A stretch of DNA of 64,000 nt, taken from contig BSBN01001753.1 in assembly GCA_027924645.1 (NCBI GenBank), positions 868,001 to 932,000 on the forward strand, written 5' to 3'. Source of the DNA: Cunninghamia lanceolata (Eukaryota > Streptophyta > Pinopsida > Cupressales > Cupressaceae). Shown one piece after another: positions 1-11,200 of this stretch; positions within the stretch are counted from its first letter, which is position 1, and the number at the start of each line of letters is the position of its first letter. The notes below the pieces were generated by a model, which worked only from the letters and a program-made list of their open reading frames with translations, was not told the origin of the DNA and did not search any database. The position numbers were made by a program, and so were the translations under genes.

Positions 1-28
1 CAAAAAAATCTACAAACTAAAGACTTAC

Positions 29-2285
29 CTTCATTACCTGGACCCATGGAAGCATTACACCACTCGATAATCGATTTTGCATCTGTCAACTTTGCATTGT
101 CTTTATACTTTAACTCTTCTCGTGCTATGGCTCTTTTGATACATGCTCCTGCACCATCATGCTCCCCCTTTCCATGCCCGGCCTCACAAAAGTTCCACAT
201 ATGTTGAATACCTGTAAAATTATGCCTCCTACTCAGCCAATAGAAATTCCGCGAGTTCTTGAATTGTGATGCACAATTATCTGACCATATGATATGCTGA
301 CTGAACGATATGCCCCTTCTAGCCAAATCATTGTAGAACACCTGAAAGCAACCTTGCACGAACTCTGTAGAATGCGTGCGATCATCACTAATATAGAAAT
401 GATACTCCCTTATGATCTTTCTGTCATCCTCTGTACTATCATTTGCATGAATGAATGCGATATGCACAAATATAGAAACCTGTGTGGAGTTGTAATATTG
501 TGATTGCACCTCACGCTGTGGCTATAGACTGTAGTTCTCTGCAAAGTCGACGACTGAAACAATGCTACCAACTGGAAATGTGTCCTTGCATAACTTGAAT
601 TGCAAGTCCAACCATCGAGCTCTATGGGCATGTCTTGCATACTCATACACTATGCTGTCACGAAATATAGGCATAAACTGATACACTGGAATCTTTTCAA
701 TAACTAATTCACACCTCTTTGCTTCTTTACCATCTTTTGTATTGTATGCCACTGTTTTATACTTGCCAAACTCTACTAGTTCATTTCCAACCGCATGTGT
801 TATTTCCATATGTTCACATATTGGCAAATGTTGCAAGCCACCGCAACGATGACATGTGCCATCCAAGCATAATTTCTTGTAGAATATTTGACCTTCCTCT
901 CTTTCACATAAAATTCTTGATATGAAGTCTCTTGAAGATGTTGGTGGGGCACATATGGCACAACCCTGCAAATCATTGTTAGTATGCATATCTAAACATA
1001 TAGACCTATAAGCATCAAAATGGTTAGAAAATTCAATATGTAATCTACAACAACAAGTAGTGTGTGTGTGATTTATCTTAACATAGAAAGGTTTTAGCAT
1101 TTCAAAATATCTTTGACAAATTTTAATTTGAGGATACTTCTCTAGAAATTTACCATAAAACTGTGTTTGAGTCTCATCCAAAAAATGCTTTGGATGTGGC
1201 TCGCGGTTCTGACTACCAATTCTCCTTCTTACCACATCCCTTTGATTCGGAGATACCCTTGTGTAATTCTTCCGAACGTCTTCAATTAGTGATCTCAATG
1301 CTTCAACAATTAGTTTATCTTTTCGTGGTAGTCTCCCTGAGAACGCCCATAATTCATTGGCATTAGTGTCCTCAATTCTTTGGCGTCTTCCAACGGCTCT
1401 TGATAAAGTTTTCCTATTAATTCTCAATTCTTGACTTGTCTTTCTAATGAGACGAGCTTTCCTCGTTTGACTACTTACTATAGTCGATGTAATCACACGC
1501 CGTGTTGCATTACTATCTTTTGTGCGTGAGGTGTTACCCACACTCTCATACGCACTCATTAGATTCTTGACAATAGATTTTTCACTTGAAGCCTCTGATG
1601 TTCTCAACCCAAGAATCTTCATGATAGACCTATACTTTATACTTCGCATCATTTCAACGAATAGTTGACATCTTGCAGTCTCATTTAACTTTTCAAAGAA
1701 CAATCTCCAAATCTTATTAGCATATCTTCTACAAGTGCGTTTTGGAATCTTACCTTCCATTGGCTGCAAAATATTCTCATCAATATCAATCAAATACTTT
1801 GGCTTTCTATGCAAAATTCTAGGTGGTGTCAAGTTAGGTAAATTCATCTCAACATTAGGAATTTCATCAATATTTAAATGAGATGGGTTAGATGGCATAC
1901 CTTCGATCGAAGATGGAATAGATGACATACCTTGAGGTTGAGGTGGGAACGATGGCGTACCTCCTTCATCACATGTGAGTGATGATGTACTCTCAACTTG
2001 AGATGTGGTAGATGGTGTCCCTACATGTTGTCTTGCGGTAAAGGATGTGTCTCCAACTATGGTATTCAAATCTCTCGTACCACGAAGTTTTTGCATTCGT
2101 TCTCTTTGTGCCGCCAATACCATATCTCTTTGTGATGGTTGTGGTTCCTCTTCAATTGGTATGTCTTCATTTATCGTGTCCAATTTCCTCTTCTCACGAA
2201 GCTCCTTCATAGCCATTGCTTTCTTTGCATTCTTAGCTTCTATCTCTTCCTCTGTTGGTTTAATTCTTGATCGTTTCCTCAGCAT
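29..2285 (-). pseudogene. DFAENY-type transposase-like protein, one in-frame stop, 3' exon cut by window
   Basis: The open part is 587 codons from an ATG at 2285 to a TAG at 522-524. The N-terminus is Lys/Glu-rich, followed by a Ser/Pro/Thr linker with repeated GTPS/GMSS/GMPS motifs (about residues 80-150) and a basic region. A Cys-rich zone follows (CCCRLH, CAICAP, then GTCHRCGG), then VVDFAENY with Asp at residue 580. Translation in the same frame beyond the TAG continues without another stop for about 164 codons. It contains WSDNCASQFK and GHGKGEHDGAGACIKR, then an AG|GTAAGT splice donor at 29/28. The first and second acidic motifs are 88 residues apart. From memory, DFAENY, SDN.ASQFK and HGKG..DG motifs co-occur in a widespread uncharacterised eukaryotic protein family that I suspect is a DDE-like transposase; I cannot name it. 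A single nonsense change or a readthrough codon would both fit, and a pseudogene is more likely. Confidence 0.7.
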
Positions 2286-3024
2286 GACGGAGAATTTGTC
2301 TGTAGCATGATAAAGAGACCAATATTAGTTCCTAAGAAATGAATACATGATAATAGTGGGATTGTATTTTTTTTATGTTGTAAGGATTTATTCTTGTATA
2401 GTTTGACATCATGGTATGAACTAAGGTTTGTTTATTACACATAATTATTAAAGAGCCCAAGTGTAGAAAATATACATGGCATCATGTGAGATTGTAGGTT
2501 GCTTTCTCGATTGGGAATGTGTCTATTTTAAACATGTATGATAAAGCATGATAAAGTAATTCAATCCGAAATAAGGAAAATGTAAAGAACATGCATGTAA
2601 AGACTTGACATACCTAAAAAATGAAGATTTGAATGGAGAGAGTACCCAATTATGTAGTGTTTTTATCTTCTTGCATCAAACTCCTCAACAATTTGAGTTT
2701 TTCACCACTTGCTTCCTTTTCAATGTTAAATTCTTAAAATTGAATCACAATTAACATTGCAATACTACAAAAATTGAAACTTGAATAGATATATATCAAA
2801 CTTGGTTTGAAAACTATGTTATTTCCTCCTTCTCAAGTTGGCAAAGCAGAAAAGGTGGTGGAAAGATCATGCAAAGGTGGTACAATGTGTCAAATGTGCA
2901 TGTGAACTTCCCAATAGCATGAAAGCACTTCTTTTTTGTCAGAGCACACGCAGAATCAGTAAGAAAACAGAGCATGTGGGCCAAGATCACGGGGGTAACC
3001 ACTTTTTTACCATTTCAGTAGAAA
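2286..3024. other. AT-rich spacer, no gene seen
   Basis: This is the upstream side of the minus-strand transposase-like frame. Short frames at 2814-3047 overlap on both strands and have no recognisable motif. I see no clear promoter. Confidence 0.5.
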
Positions 3025-3064
3025 GACAAAACGCGAGCGCGTTATAACGCGCTCGCGTTTTGTC
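3025..3064. repeat. Perfect 40-bp CpG-rich palindrome (copy 1)
   Basis: The left half is GACAAAACGCGAGCGCGTTA and the right half is its exact reverse complement, centred at 3044/3045 with no spacer. The core holds eight CpG dinucleotides. It lies about 10 bp before the telomere-like array and could extrude as a 20-bp-stem cruciform. Confidence 0.95.
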
Positions 3065-3072
3065 CTGCTATA

Positions 3073-6038
3073 GATCCCTAAACCCTGAACTCTGATCCCT
3101 TGACCCTCAACCCTCAATGTCAAATCCTAATCCCTCAACCCTCAGCGTCAAATCCTAATCCCTCAATGTCAAATCCTAATCCGTCAACCCTCCAACCCTA
3201 TCCCTAATCCTTACAATCCTCAACCCTTAAATCTGATCCATCAACCCTCAACATCAAACCCTAATCCCTCAACCCTCAACCCTAATCTGTCATCCGTCAT
3301 CCCTCAACTCTAATCCCTCATTCCTAAACCCTAAATGCTATCCCTATTCCTAGACCCTCAACAGGCTCGATACTATACCTTAAACCCTAATCCCTCTACC
3401 ATCAACACTCTTATTTAACCCTAATCCCTTGACCATTAACCCTATCCCTCAACCTCAACCCTCAACCCTCAACTCTCAACATTAAACCCTAATTCATCAA
3501 CCCTAAACCCTAATCCCTCAAACCTAAACCCTATCCCTAAACCATCAACCCTCAACACTATACCTTAAACCCTAATCCCTCAACCCTAACCCTAAACCTT
3601 GTCCCTAAACCCTAATCCCTCAACCCTCAACCCTAATCTGTCATCTGTCATCCCTTAACTCTAATCCCTCATTCCTAAACCCTAAACGCTATCCCTATTC
3701 CTAGAACCTCAACAGGCTCGATACTATACTTTAAACCCTAATCCCTCTACCATCGACACTCTTATTTAACCCTAATCCCTTGACCATTAACCCTATCCCT
3801 CAACCTCAACCCTTAACCCTCAACCCTCAACCCTCAACTCTCAACATTAAACCCTAATTCATCAACCCTAAACCCTAATCCCTCAAACCTAAACCCTATC
3901 CCTAAACCATCAACCCTCAACACTATACCTTAAACCCTAATCCCTCAACCCTCAACCCTAAACCTTATCCCTAAACCCTAATCCCTCAACCCTCAACCCT
4001 AATCCCTCATCCCTCAACTCTAATCCCTCATCCCTAAACCCTAAATGCTATCCCTATTCCTAAACCCTCAACAGACTCGATACTATACCTTAAACTCTAA
4101 TCCCTTATCCCTAAACCCTCCAACCCTATCCCTAATCCTTATACCCTCCACACTCTACTTTAACCCTAATTCCTTGACCCTCAACCCTATCCCTAAACCC
4201 TTGACCCTCGAACCTCAACCCTCAACCCGCAACATCAAACCCTAATCCCTCAACCCTTAACTCTGATCCCTCGACCTTCAACCTTGATCCTAAACCCTAA
4301 ACCCTCTACGCCAAATTCTAATCCCTCAACCCTATCCCTAAACCCTCAACCCTCAATGTCAAATCCTAATCCCTCAACCCTCAGCGTCAAATCCTAATCC
4401 CTCAACGTCAAATCCTAATCCCTCAACGTTAAATCCTAATCCGTCAACCCTCCAACCCTATCCCTAATCCTTACAACCCTCAACCCTTAAATCTGATCCA
4501 TCAACCCTCAACACTATACCTTAAACCCTAATCCCTTCAACCTCAACCCTATCCCTAAACCCTTAACCCTCGAACCTCAGCCCTCGACGTCAAACCCTAA
4601 TCCCTCAACCCTTAACTCTGATCCCTCATCTCTCAACCCTAACCCTAAACCCTCAACCCTCAACATCAAACCCTAATCCCTCAACCCTCAACCCTAATCT
4701 GTCATCCGTCATCCCTCAACTCTAATCCCTCATTCCTAAACCCTAAATGCTATCCCTATTCCTAGACCCTCAACAGGCTCGATACTATACCTTAAACCCT
4801 AATCCCTCTACCATCGACACTCTTATTTAACCCTAATCCCTTGACCATTAACCCTATCCCTCAACCTCAACCCTCAACCCTCAACTCTCAACATTAAACC
4901 CTAATTCATCAACCCTAAACCCTAATCCCTTAAACCTAAACCCTATCCCTAAACCATCAACCCTCAACACTATACCTTAAACCCTAATCCCTCAACCCTA
5001 ACCCTAAACCTTGTCCCTAAACCCTAATCCCTCAACCCTCAACCCTAATCTGTCATCCGTCATTCCTCAACTCTAATCCCTCATTCCTAAACCCTAAACA
5101 CTATCCCTATTCCTAGAACCTCAACAGGCTCGATACTATACTTTAAACCCTAATCCCTCTACCATCGACACTCTTATTTAACCCTAATCCCTTGACCATT
5201 AACCCTATCCCTAAACCTCAACCCTTAACCCTCAACCCTCAACCCTCAACTCTCAACATTAAACCCTAATTCATCAACCCTAAACCCTAATCCCTCAAAC
5301 CTAAACCCTATCCCTAAACCATCAACCCTCAACACTATACCTTAAACCCTAATCCCTCAACCCTCAACCCTAAACCTTATCCCTAAACCCTAATCCCTCA
5401 ACCCTCAACCCTAATCCCTCATCCCTCAACTCTAATCCCTCATCCCTAAACCCTAAATGCTATCCCTATTTCTAAACCCTCAACAGACTCGATACTATAC
5501 CTTAAACTCTAATCCCTTATCCCTAAACCCTCCAACCCTATCCCTAATCCTTATACCCTCCACACTCTACTTTAACCCTAATTCCTCGACCCTCAACCCT
5601 ATCCCTAAACCCTTGGCCCTCGAACCTCAACCCTCAACCCTCAACATCAAACCCTAATCCCTTAACCCTTAACTCTGATCCCTCGACCTTCAACCCTGAT
5701 CCTAAACCCTAAACCCTCAACGCCAAATTCTAATCCCTCAACCCTTCACTCTAATCCCTCAACCCTAAACCCTATCCCTAAACCCTCAACACTATACCTT
5801 AAACCCTAATCCCTCAACCCTAACCCTAAACCTTGTCCCTAAACCCTAATCCCTCAACCCTCAACCCTAATCTGTCATCCTTCATCCCTCAACTCTAATC
5901 CCTCATTCCTAAACCCTAAACGCTATCCCTATTCCTAGAACCTCAACAGGCTCGATACTATACTTTAAACCCTAATCCCTCTTCCATCGACACTCTTATT
6001 TAACCCTAATCCCTTGACCATTAACCCTATCCCTCAAC

Positions 6039-6084
<46 letters not shown>

Positions 6085-8495
6085 ACTCTCAACATTAAAC
6101 CCTAATTCATCAACCCTAAACCCTAATCCCTCAAACCTAAACCCTATCCCTAAACCATCAACCCTCAACACTATACCTTAAACCCTAATCCCTCAACCCT
6201 CAACCTTATCCCTAAACCCTAATCCCTCAACCCTCAACCCTAATCCCTCATCCCTCAACTCTAATCCCTCATCCCTAAACCCTAAAGGCTATCCCTATTC
6301 CTAAACCCTCAACAGACTCGATACTATACCTTAAACTCTAATCCCTTATCCCTAAACCCTCCAACCCTATCCCTAATCCTTATTCCCTCCACACTCTACT
6401 GTAACCCTAATTCCTCGACCCTCAACCCTATCCCTAAACCCTTGACCCTCAAACCTCAACCCTCAACCCTCAACATCAAACCCTAATCCCTCAACCCTTA
6501 ACTCTGATCCCTCAACCTTCAACCCTGATCCTAAACCCTAAACCCTCAATGCCAAATTCTAATCCCTCAACCCTTCACTCTAATCCCTCAACCCTAAACC
6601 CTAACCCTAAACCTTGTCCCTAAACCCTAATCCCTCAACCCTCAACCCTAATCTGTCATCCGTCATCCCTCAACTCTAATCCCTCATTCCTAAACCCTGA
6701 ACGCTATCCCTATTCCTAGACCCTCAACAGGCTCGATACTATACCTTAAACCCTAATCCCTCTACCATCGACACTCTTATTTAACCCTAATCCCTTGACC
6801 ATTAACCCTATCCGTCAACCTCAACCCTCAACCCTCAACCCTCAACTCTCAACATTAAACCCTAATTCATCAACCCTAAACCCTAATCCCTCAAACCTAA
6901 ACCCTATTCCTAAACCATCAACCCTCAACACTATACCTTAAACCCTAATCCCTCAACCCTCAACCCTAAACCTTATCCCTAAACCCTAATCCCTCAACCC
7001 TCAACCCTAATCCCTCATCCCTCAACTCTAATCCCTCATCCCTAAACCCTAAATGCTATCCCTATTCCTAAACCCTCAACAGACTCAATACTATACCTTA
7101 AACTCTAATCCCTTATCCCTAAACCCTCCAACCCTATCCCTAATCCTTACACCCTCCACACTCTACTTTAACCCTAATCCCTTCAACCTCAACCCTATCC
7201 CTAAATCCTTGACCCTCGAACCTCAACCCTCAACCCTCGACGTCAAACCCTATTCCCTCAACCCTTAACTCTGATCCCTCATCTCTCAACCCTAACCCTA
7301 AACCCTAAACCCTCAACCCTCAACGTCAAATCCTAATCCCTCAACCCTAAACCCTATCCCTAAACCCTCAACACTATACCTTAAACCCTAATCCCTCAGC
7401 CCTCAACCCTAAACCTTATCCCTAAACCCTAATCCCTCAACCCTCAACCCTAATCTGTCATCCCCCAACTCTAATCCTTCATCCCTAAACCCTAAATGCT
7501 ATCCCTATTCCTACACCCTCAACAGAATCAATACTATACCTTAAACCCTAATCCCTTATCCCTAAACCCTCCAACCCTATCCCTAATCCTTATACCCTCC
7601 ACACTCTACTTTAACCCTAATTCCTCGACCCTCAACCCTATCCCTAAACCCTTGACCCTCGAACCTCAACCCTCAACCCTCAACGTCAAACCCTAATCCC
7701 TCAACCCTTAACTCTGATCCCTCGACCCTCAACACTATACCTTAAACCCTAATCCATATCCCTCAACCCTTAACCCTTAAAACTTAAACCCTATCCCTAC
7801 ACCCTCAACACTTGACACTATATCTTAAGCCTTAAACCCTCATCCCTAAAGCCTCAACCCTCAATCCTTAAACCTTCAACCCTAAACCCTATCCCTAATC
7901 CCTCTACCCTTGACACTCTAACCCTAACCTCGACATTAAATGCTAATCCGTCAACCCTAAACCCTAATCCTCAACCCTCAACCCTCAACCCTCAACACTA
8001 TACCTTAAACCCTAATCCCTCAACCCTCAACCCTAAACCTTATCCCTAAACCCTAATCCCTCAACCCTCAACCCTAATCCATCATCCCTCAACTATAATC
8101 CCTCATCCCTAATCCCTAAATGCTATCCCTATTCCTAAACTCTCAACAGACTTGATACTATACCTTAAACCCTAATCCCTTATCCCTAAACCCTCCAACC
8201 CTATCCCTAATCCTTACACCCTCCACACTCTACTTTAACCCTAATCCCTCGACCCTAAACCCTATCCCTAAACCCTTGACCCTTGTACCTCAACCCTCAA
8301 CCCTTAATGTCAAACCCTAATCCCTCAACCCTTAACTTTGATCCCTCGACCCTCAACCGTAATTTGTCAACCCTCATCCCTAAACCTTAAACGCTATCCC
8401 TATTCCTAGACCCTCAACGGGCTCGATACTATACCTTAAACGCTAATACCTTATCCGTAAACCTTCCAACCCTATCCCTTATGCCTTAACCCTCA
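3073..8495 (+). repeat. Degenerate telomere-like (CCCTAAA/CCCTCAA/CCCTAAT) array with higher-order repeats
   Basis: About 5.4 kb of seven-base variants of the plant telomere repeat in the CCCTAAA orientation, mainly CCCTAAA, CCCTCAA, CCCTAAT, TCCCTCA and ATCCCTA. A non-telomeric marker (GCTATCCCTATTCCTA, then CTCAACAGRCTCGATACTATA) recurs near 3335, 3687, 4045, 4748, 5098, 5457, 5921, 6287, 6699, 7053, 7496, 8118 and 8391. The usual spacing is 350-366 bp. Three marker subtypes follow each other as A-B-C in a ~1.41-kb unit (3335 to 4748; 4045 to 5457), then the order degrades. This is an interstitial or subtelomeric satellite, not a functional chromosome end. Its open frames, of the type LNPQQTRYYTLN, are translations of the repeat. 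Confidence 0.95.
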
Positions 8496-8531
8496 TGATT
8501 AATAGCCTTGAATGTAAAAAAAATTGAGTGG

Positions 8532-8571
8532 GACATAACGCGAGCGCGTTATAATGCGCTCGCGTTATGTC
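8532..8571. repeat. CpG-rich 40-bp palindrome (copy 2, one mismatch)
   Basis: Starts GACATAACGCGAGCGCGTTA and is followed by its reverse complement with one change: AACG became AATG, a CpG to TpG transition. It lies about 36 bp after the telomere-like array ends and shares the ACGCGAGCGCGTTA core with copies 1 and 3. Confidence 0.93.
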
Positions 8572-8620
8572 AAACATGGCAAAAAATAGACTTGCGGGAA
8601 AGAAAAATGCAAGGCAAAAC

Positions 8621-8654
8621 ATAACGCGAGCGCGTTATAACACGCTCGCGTTAT
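8621..8654. repeat. CpG-rich palindrome (copy 3, 34 bp, one mismatch)
   Basis: ATAACGCGAGCGCGTTA is followed by its reverse complement, with CGCG changed to CACG at 8641-8644, again a change expected from CpG deamination. It lies 89 bp beyond copy 2, in the same orientation as far as a palindrome allows. Confidence 0.92.
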
Positions 8655-9540
8655 TTCTTGCTTTGGGAATCCCAAGCCTTGGGCTTGGGATTTGCTTTGG
8701 ATTTCCAACCCAAAGGCTTGGAGTGCCTTATGAACAGTCACAGACGTGTTTTTCTGTATTCTTCAAAATTTCACATAATTTCGTTCGTGCTAACCCTCAG
8801 ATTTGCACGTGTTTCAAGGTTGAACAAATCGAACGTATGGGTAATGTTAGGCTTTCTCTTAGCTATTTGACGATGTGATTTTTTCACATTTTAACAATGT
8901 TAAGCCTTTCATCTTTAATTTCTTTTGTTTGTGTGTCCGTTTTTATGCAAAAACCACTGTTTGGTCTTTTTTTCATTGTAAAATAACTATTCATTCAAAT
9001 TTCAAAAAAATTACATATTTAGAAACTAGACTCCATTCTACAAATATTAAAAAAATAAAAAAATGATTTTCAATTAGTTTTCAAAATTTATAGGGGTAGC
9101 ACGGCCAAAATTCTATTTTTTAGGATGTGTCCACTTTAAAAATTAGTAAAAAATCAAATATTCATCAAAAAATTATCAGAAAAATCGGGCATAAACTACA
9201 TGCTATTAGCTAATTTCTCACCAAAGCGATTTTAAAAATACCAAAAAAAAGTTGACCTTTTGAGGGAGCCACAAAACATGCTATGTTATGTTTTTTTGAC
9301 AGAAACAACACCAATTTCTGTGGCTCCCTCTTTTGAACCCCTTAATCTATGCCATTTTCAAAACAAAATAGTAGTTTAGAAAGTAGACTCGGAGCACTAC
9401 GAACATTGTTTTGGTTGCATCTCTAAATTTTGAGTGTAACTATGCTCAATTTCTCATCCAAGGCCAATATTTCCTGATTTAAAAAAAAAAGTGGCCACTT
9501 AAGACCCCTTTTTGGCCCCCCATCTTCTTGCACTTACCCG
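8655..9540. other. AT-rich non-coding stretch with a 12-bp inverted repeat and a duplicated motif
   Basis: GAGGGAGCCACA at 9262-9273 has its reverse complement at 9319-9330, around a 45-bp loop. A motif of the form TTTAGAAA.TAGACTC....CTAC.AA.ATT occurs twice, near 9016 and 9373. CAAGCC TTG GGCTTG near 8675 is a small hairpin. A 103-codon frame across 8567-8878 runs through palindrome copy 3 and has no family resemblance, so I do not call it a gene. Confidence 0.5.
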
Positions 9541-9990
9541 AATGTACATCACAGATGTACATTGGGTTGATGCAAAGAGATCAATGGTCAAGTGTATGTT
9601 CGGTGGAGTGAACAGTGTTCGCATGTATATCACGAATGTATGTTAGGAGATACATTTTGCAGATATAAGTTTTAGATGCAAAGGGCGACTGGTAGCGAGG
9701 GTGGTAGAAACCGGCGATCGCAGGTTAAGCGTTGTATGTTTGAGTGTTCAGTGTGAAGCAGATGCAAAAGTCCACGGGCGCAACTAGTAAGTGAATGTAT
9801 ATACATTCAGGAATGTATCTTGCGATAGATACAAGCATAAAAGATATACATTGGGGTGAGTTCAGCATCAGGGAGATAAGTATGAAGGTGGCCGATGGTG
9901 TTATGTTTTGCCAATAGACAAATAAACATACAATGGAGAATGTATGCATATTTAATAATGCATAAACATACATTGGTGAGTGTATGTTAA
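9541..9990. repeat. Cluster of dispersed GAATGTAT / ATACATTC motifs
   Basis: Short motifs (TGTACATT, GAATGTAT, ATACATT) recur on both strands through about 450 bp. TGAATGTATATACATTCA at 9792-9809 is a perfect 18-bp palindrome. No gene is seen. Confidence 0.55.
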
Positions 9991-10019
9991 GGTTTTTGGT
10001 GGATGCTCTGCATCAGAGA

Positions 10020-11174
10020 GAGTCATGAAAAGGGTCATCAATGTCCAATGCATTATGAATTTTGACCCATGTAATATTTAATAAGTGGCCAATAATGCTA
10101 TCATGTTCAACCAATGTAATGTGTAGGAAACGATCGATGATTTGATCATGCTCAATGTGGTCCTCAAGACTAGGCTTATTCAACAAAGAAAGAATGTCAT
10201 AGAGGCATATAAGGTACATCATGGAAGGTGGTATAAGTGGTGGAAGACTCAAGGATAAGAAATTCATTAGAAGGAGCCAGAATCTAACTATCACTTGAAG
10301 AAGAGTCACCAAAGGCATCAAAAGAAATATTAACAAAAGAAGCACATGATCCTTGTGAAGAAGTATTGGCCTTTGTAGGAATAGGATCATTAAGGGTAGA
10401 GAGGAAAGAGGAGAAGGCCTCACTATCCCTTGATACCTCCATAGGGTGTACACATGTATTGAGAGAAGGAAGGGAAGTGGGAAGACATCAAAATCATGAA
10501 CTAATATGGTGTAGTGGAAGTAGGAGAGGAGGAAGAAGGTATATAAGATGAATAAGAAAAAGAAGGATATACAAATAGACTAGTGTTGAGAGGAAGGACA
10601 TTGAAGGACATAAGATTGTCCAAATCATGATGATAAGTGTAAGAAAGTGAGCAAAGGTGGGGTAGAAGGGAATACAATCCATAATATAGTCAAAGGAAGG
10701 AGGAGGAGCAAGATGTAAGAAGGAAATGATTGGTGAAAGATGTGAGAGTAGGTAGAAAAGAGTTGGTAACAAGGGTGGGGGTAAATTAAGTGATCATGAA
10801 TGGAGGTAAAGGAGGAAGAAGTCATGGGAAAGGAAAGGAAAATCCAAGGGTAGGTGGATGGGCAAATTAGGTAGGTGAAAGAAAAGGCTCATGACAATAG
10901 GAAGATTCGAATAGGTGTTGAGAGGTCTAGAGTAAGTGTTGGGAAGACTGTGGTAGGTATTGTGAAAAGTGAATATATAAAAGAAGGTGTAAGGAAGGTT
11001 AAATAGGCATTGGGAAGAGTAGATAGAATGTTATAAAAGTTAAGTCAAGTGTTGTGTAGAGGAAAGATATGTGGAGTGTTGTGAGGGTTGGATCAAGTGT
11101 TGTTTTATTTAAGTTGAATTAGATGAAGATGAGAACAAGTTGGTCAAGGGCTATCCTAAGTCAGTCTAAGGCCA
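10020..11174 (-). repeat. Purine-biased non-coding DNA, probable decayed LTR read on the minus strand
   Basis: From about 10,360 to 11,110 the plus strand is strongly purine-rich (GGAAGG, GAGGA). It holds drifting copies of an AAGTGTTG.GAAGA-like motif from about 10,915 to 11,105. Long minus frames here are Leu/Ser/Pro-rich translations of this bias. The stretch ends in GGCCA at 11,174, just before a polypurine tract on the minus strand, which is what the start of a minus-strand 3' LTR looks like. The other LTR end is not identified. Confidence 0.4.
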
Positions 11175-11200
11175 CTATTTTACCCCCCCTTTGACTTGGC
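11175..11200 (-). promoter_or_regulatory. Polypurine-tract-like site
   Basis: Read on the minus strand this is CCAAGTCAAAGGGGGGGGTAAAATAG, next to a TGGCC LTR-like start. The same AAAG.GGGGTAAAA layout is seen at 46,030-46,048. It suggests a Ty3/gypsy element with its body to the right. Confidence 0.45.

Noticed and set aside
4045..7696. Four similar ~66-codon frames (MLSLFLNPQQ...)
   Set aside because: They are translations of the same telomere-like higher-order unit and repeat with it; no start context or independent conservation.
3073..8495. A true chromosome end
   Set aside because: The repeats are highly degenerate, organised in higher-order units, and non-telomeric DNA continues on both sides.
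8567..8878. 103-codon plus-strand frame
   Set aside because: It runs through a CpG palindrome and AT-rich spacer and has no family-like motif.
10013..10825. Leu/Ser/Pro-rich minus-strand frames of up to 146 codons
   Set aside because: Composition follows the purine/pyrimidine strand bias; no domain and overlapping frames look alike.
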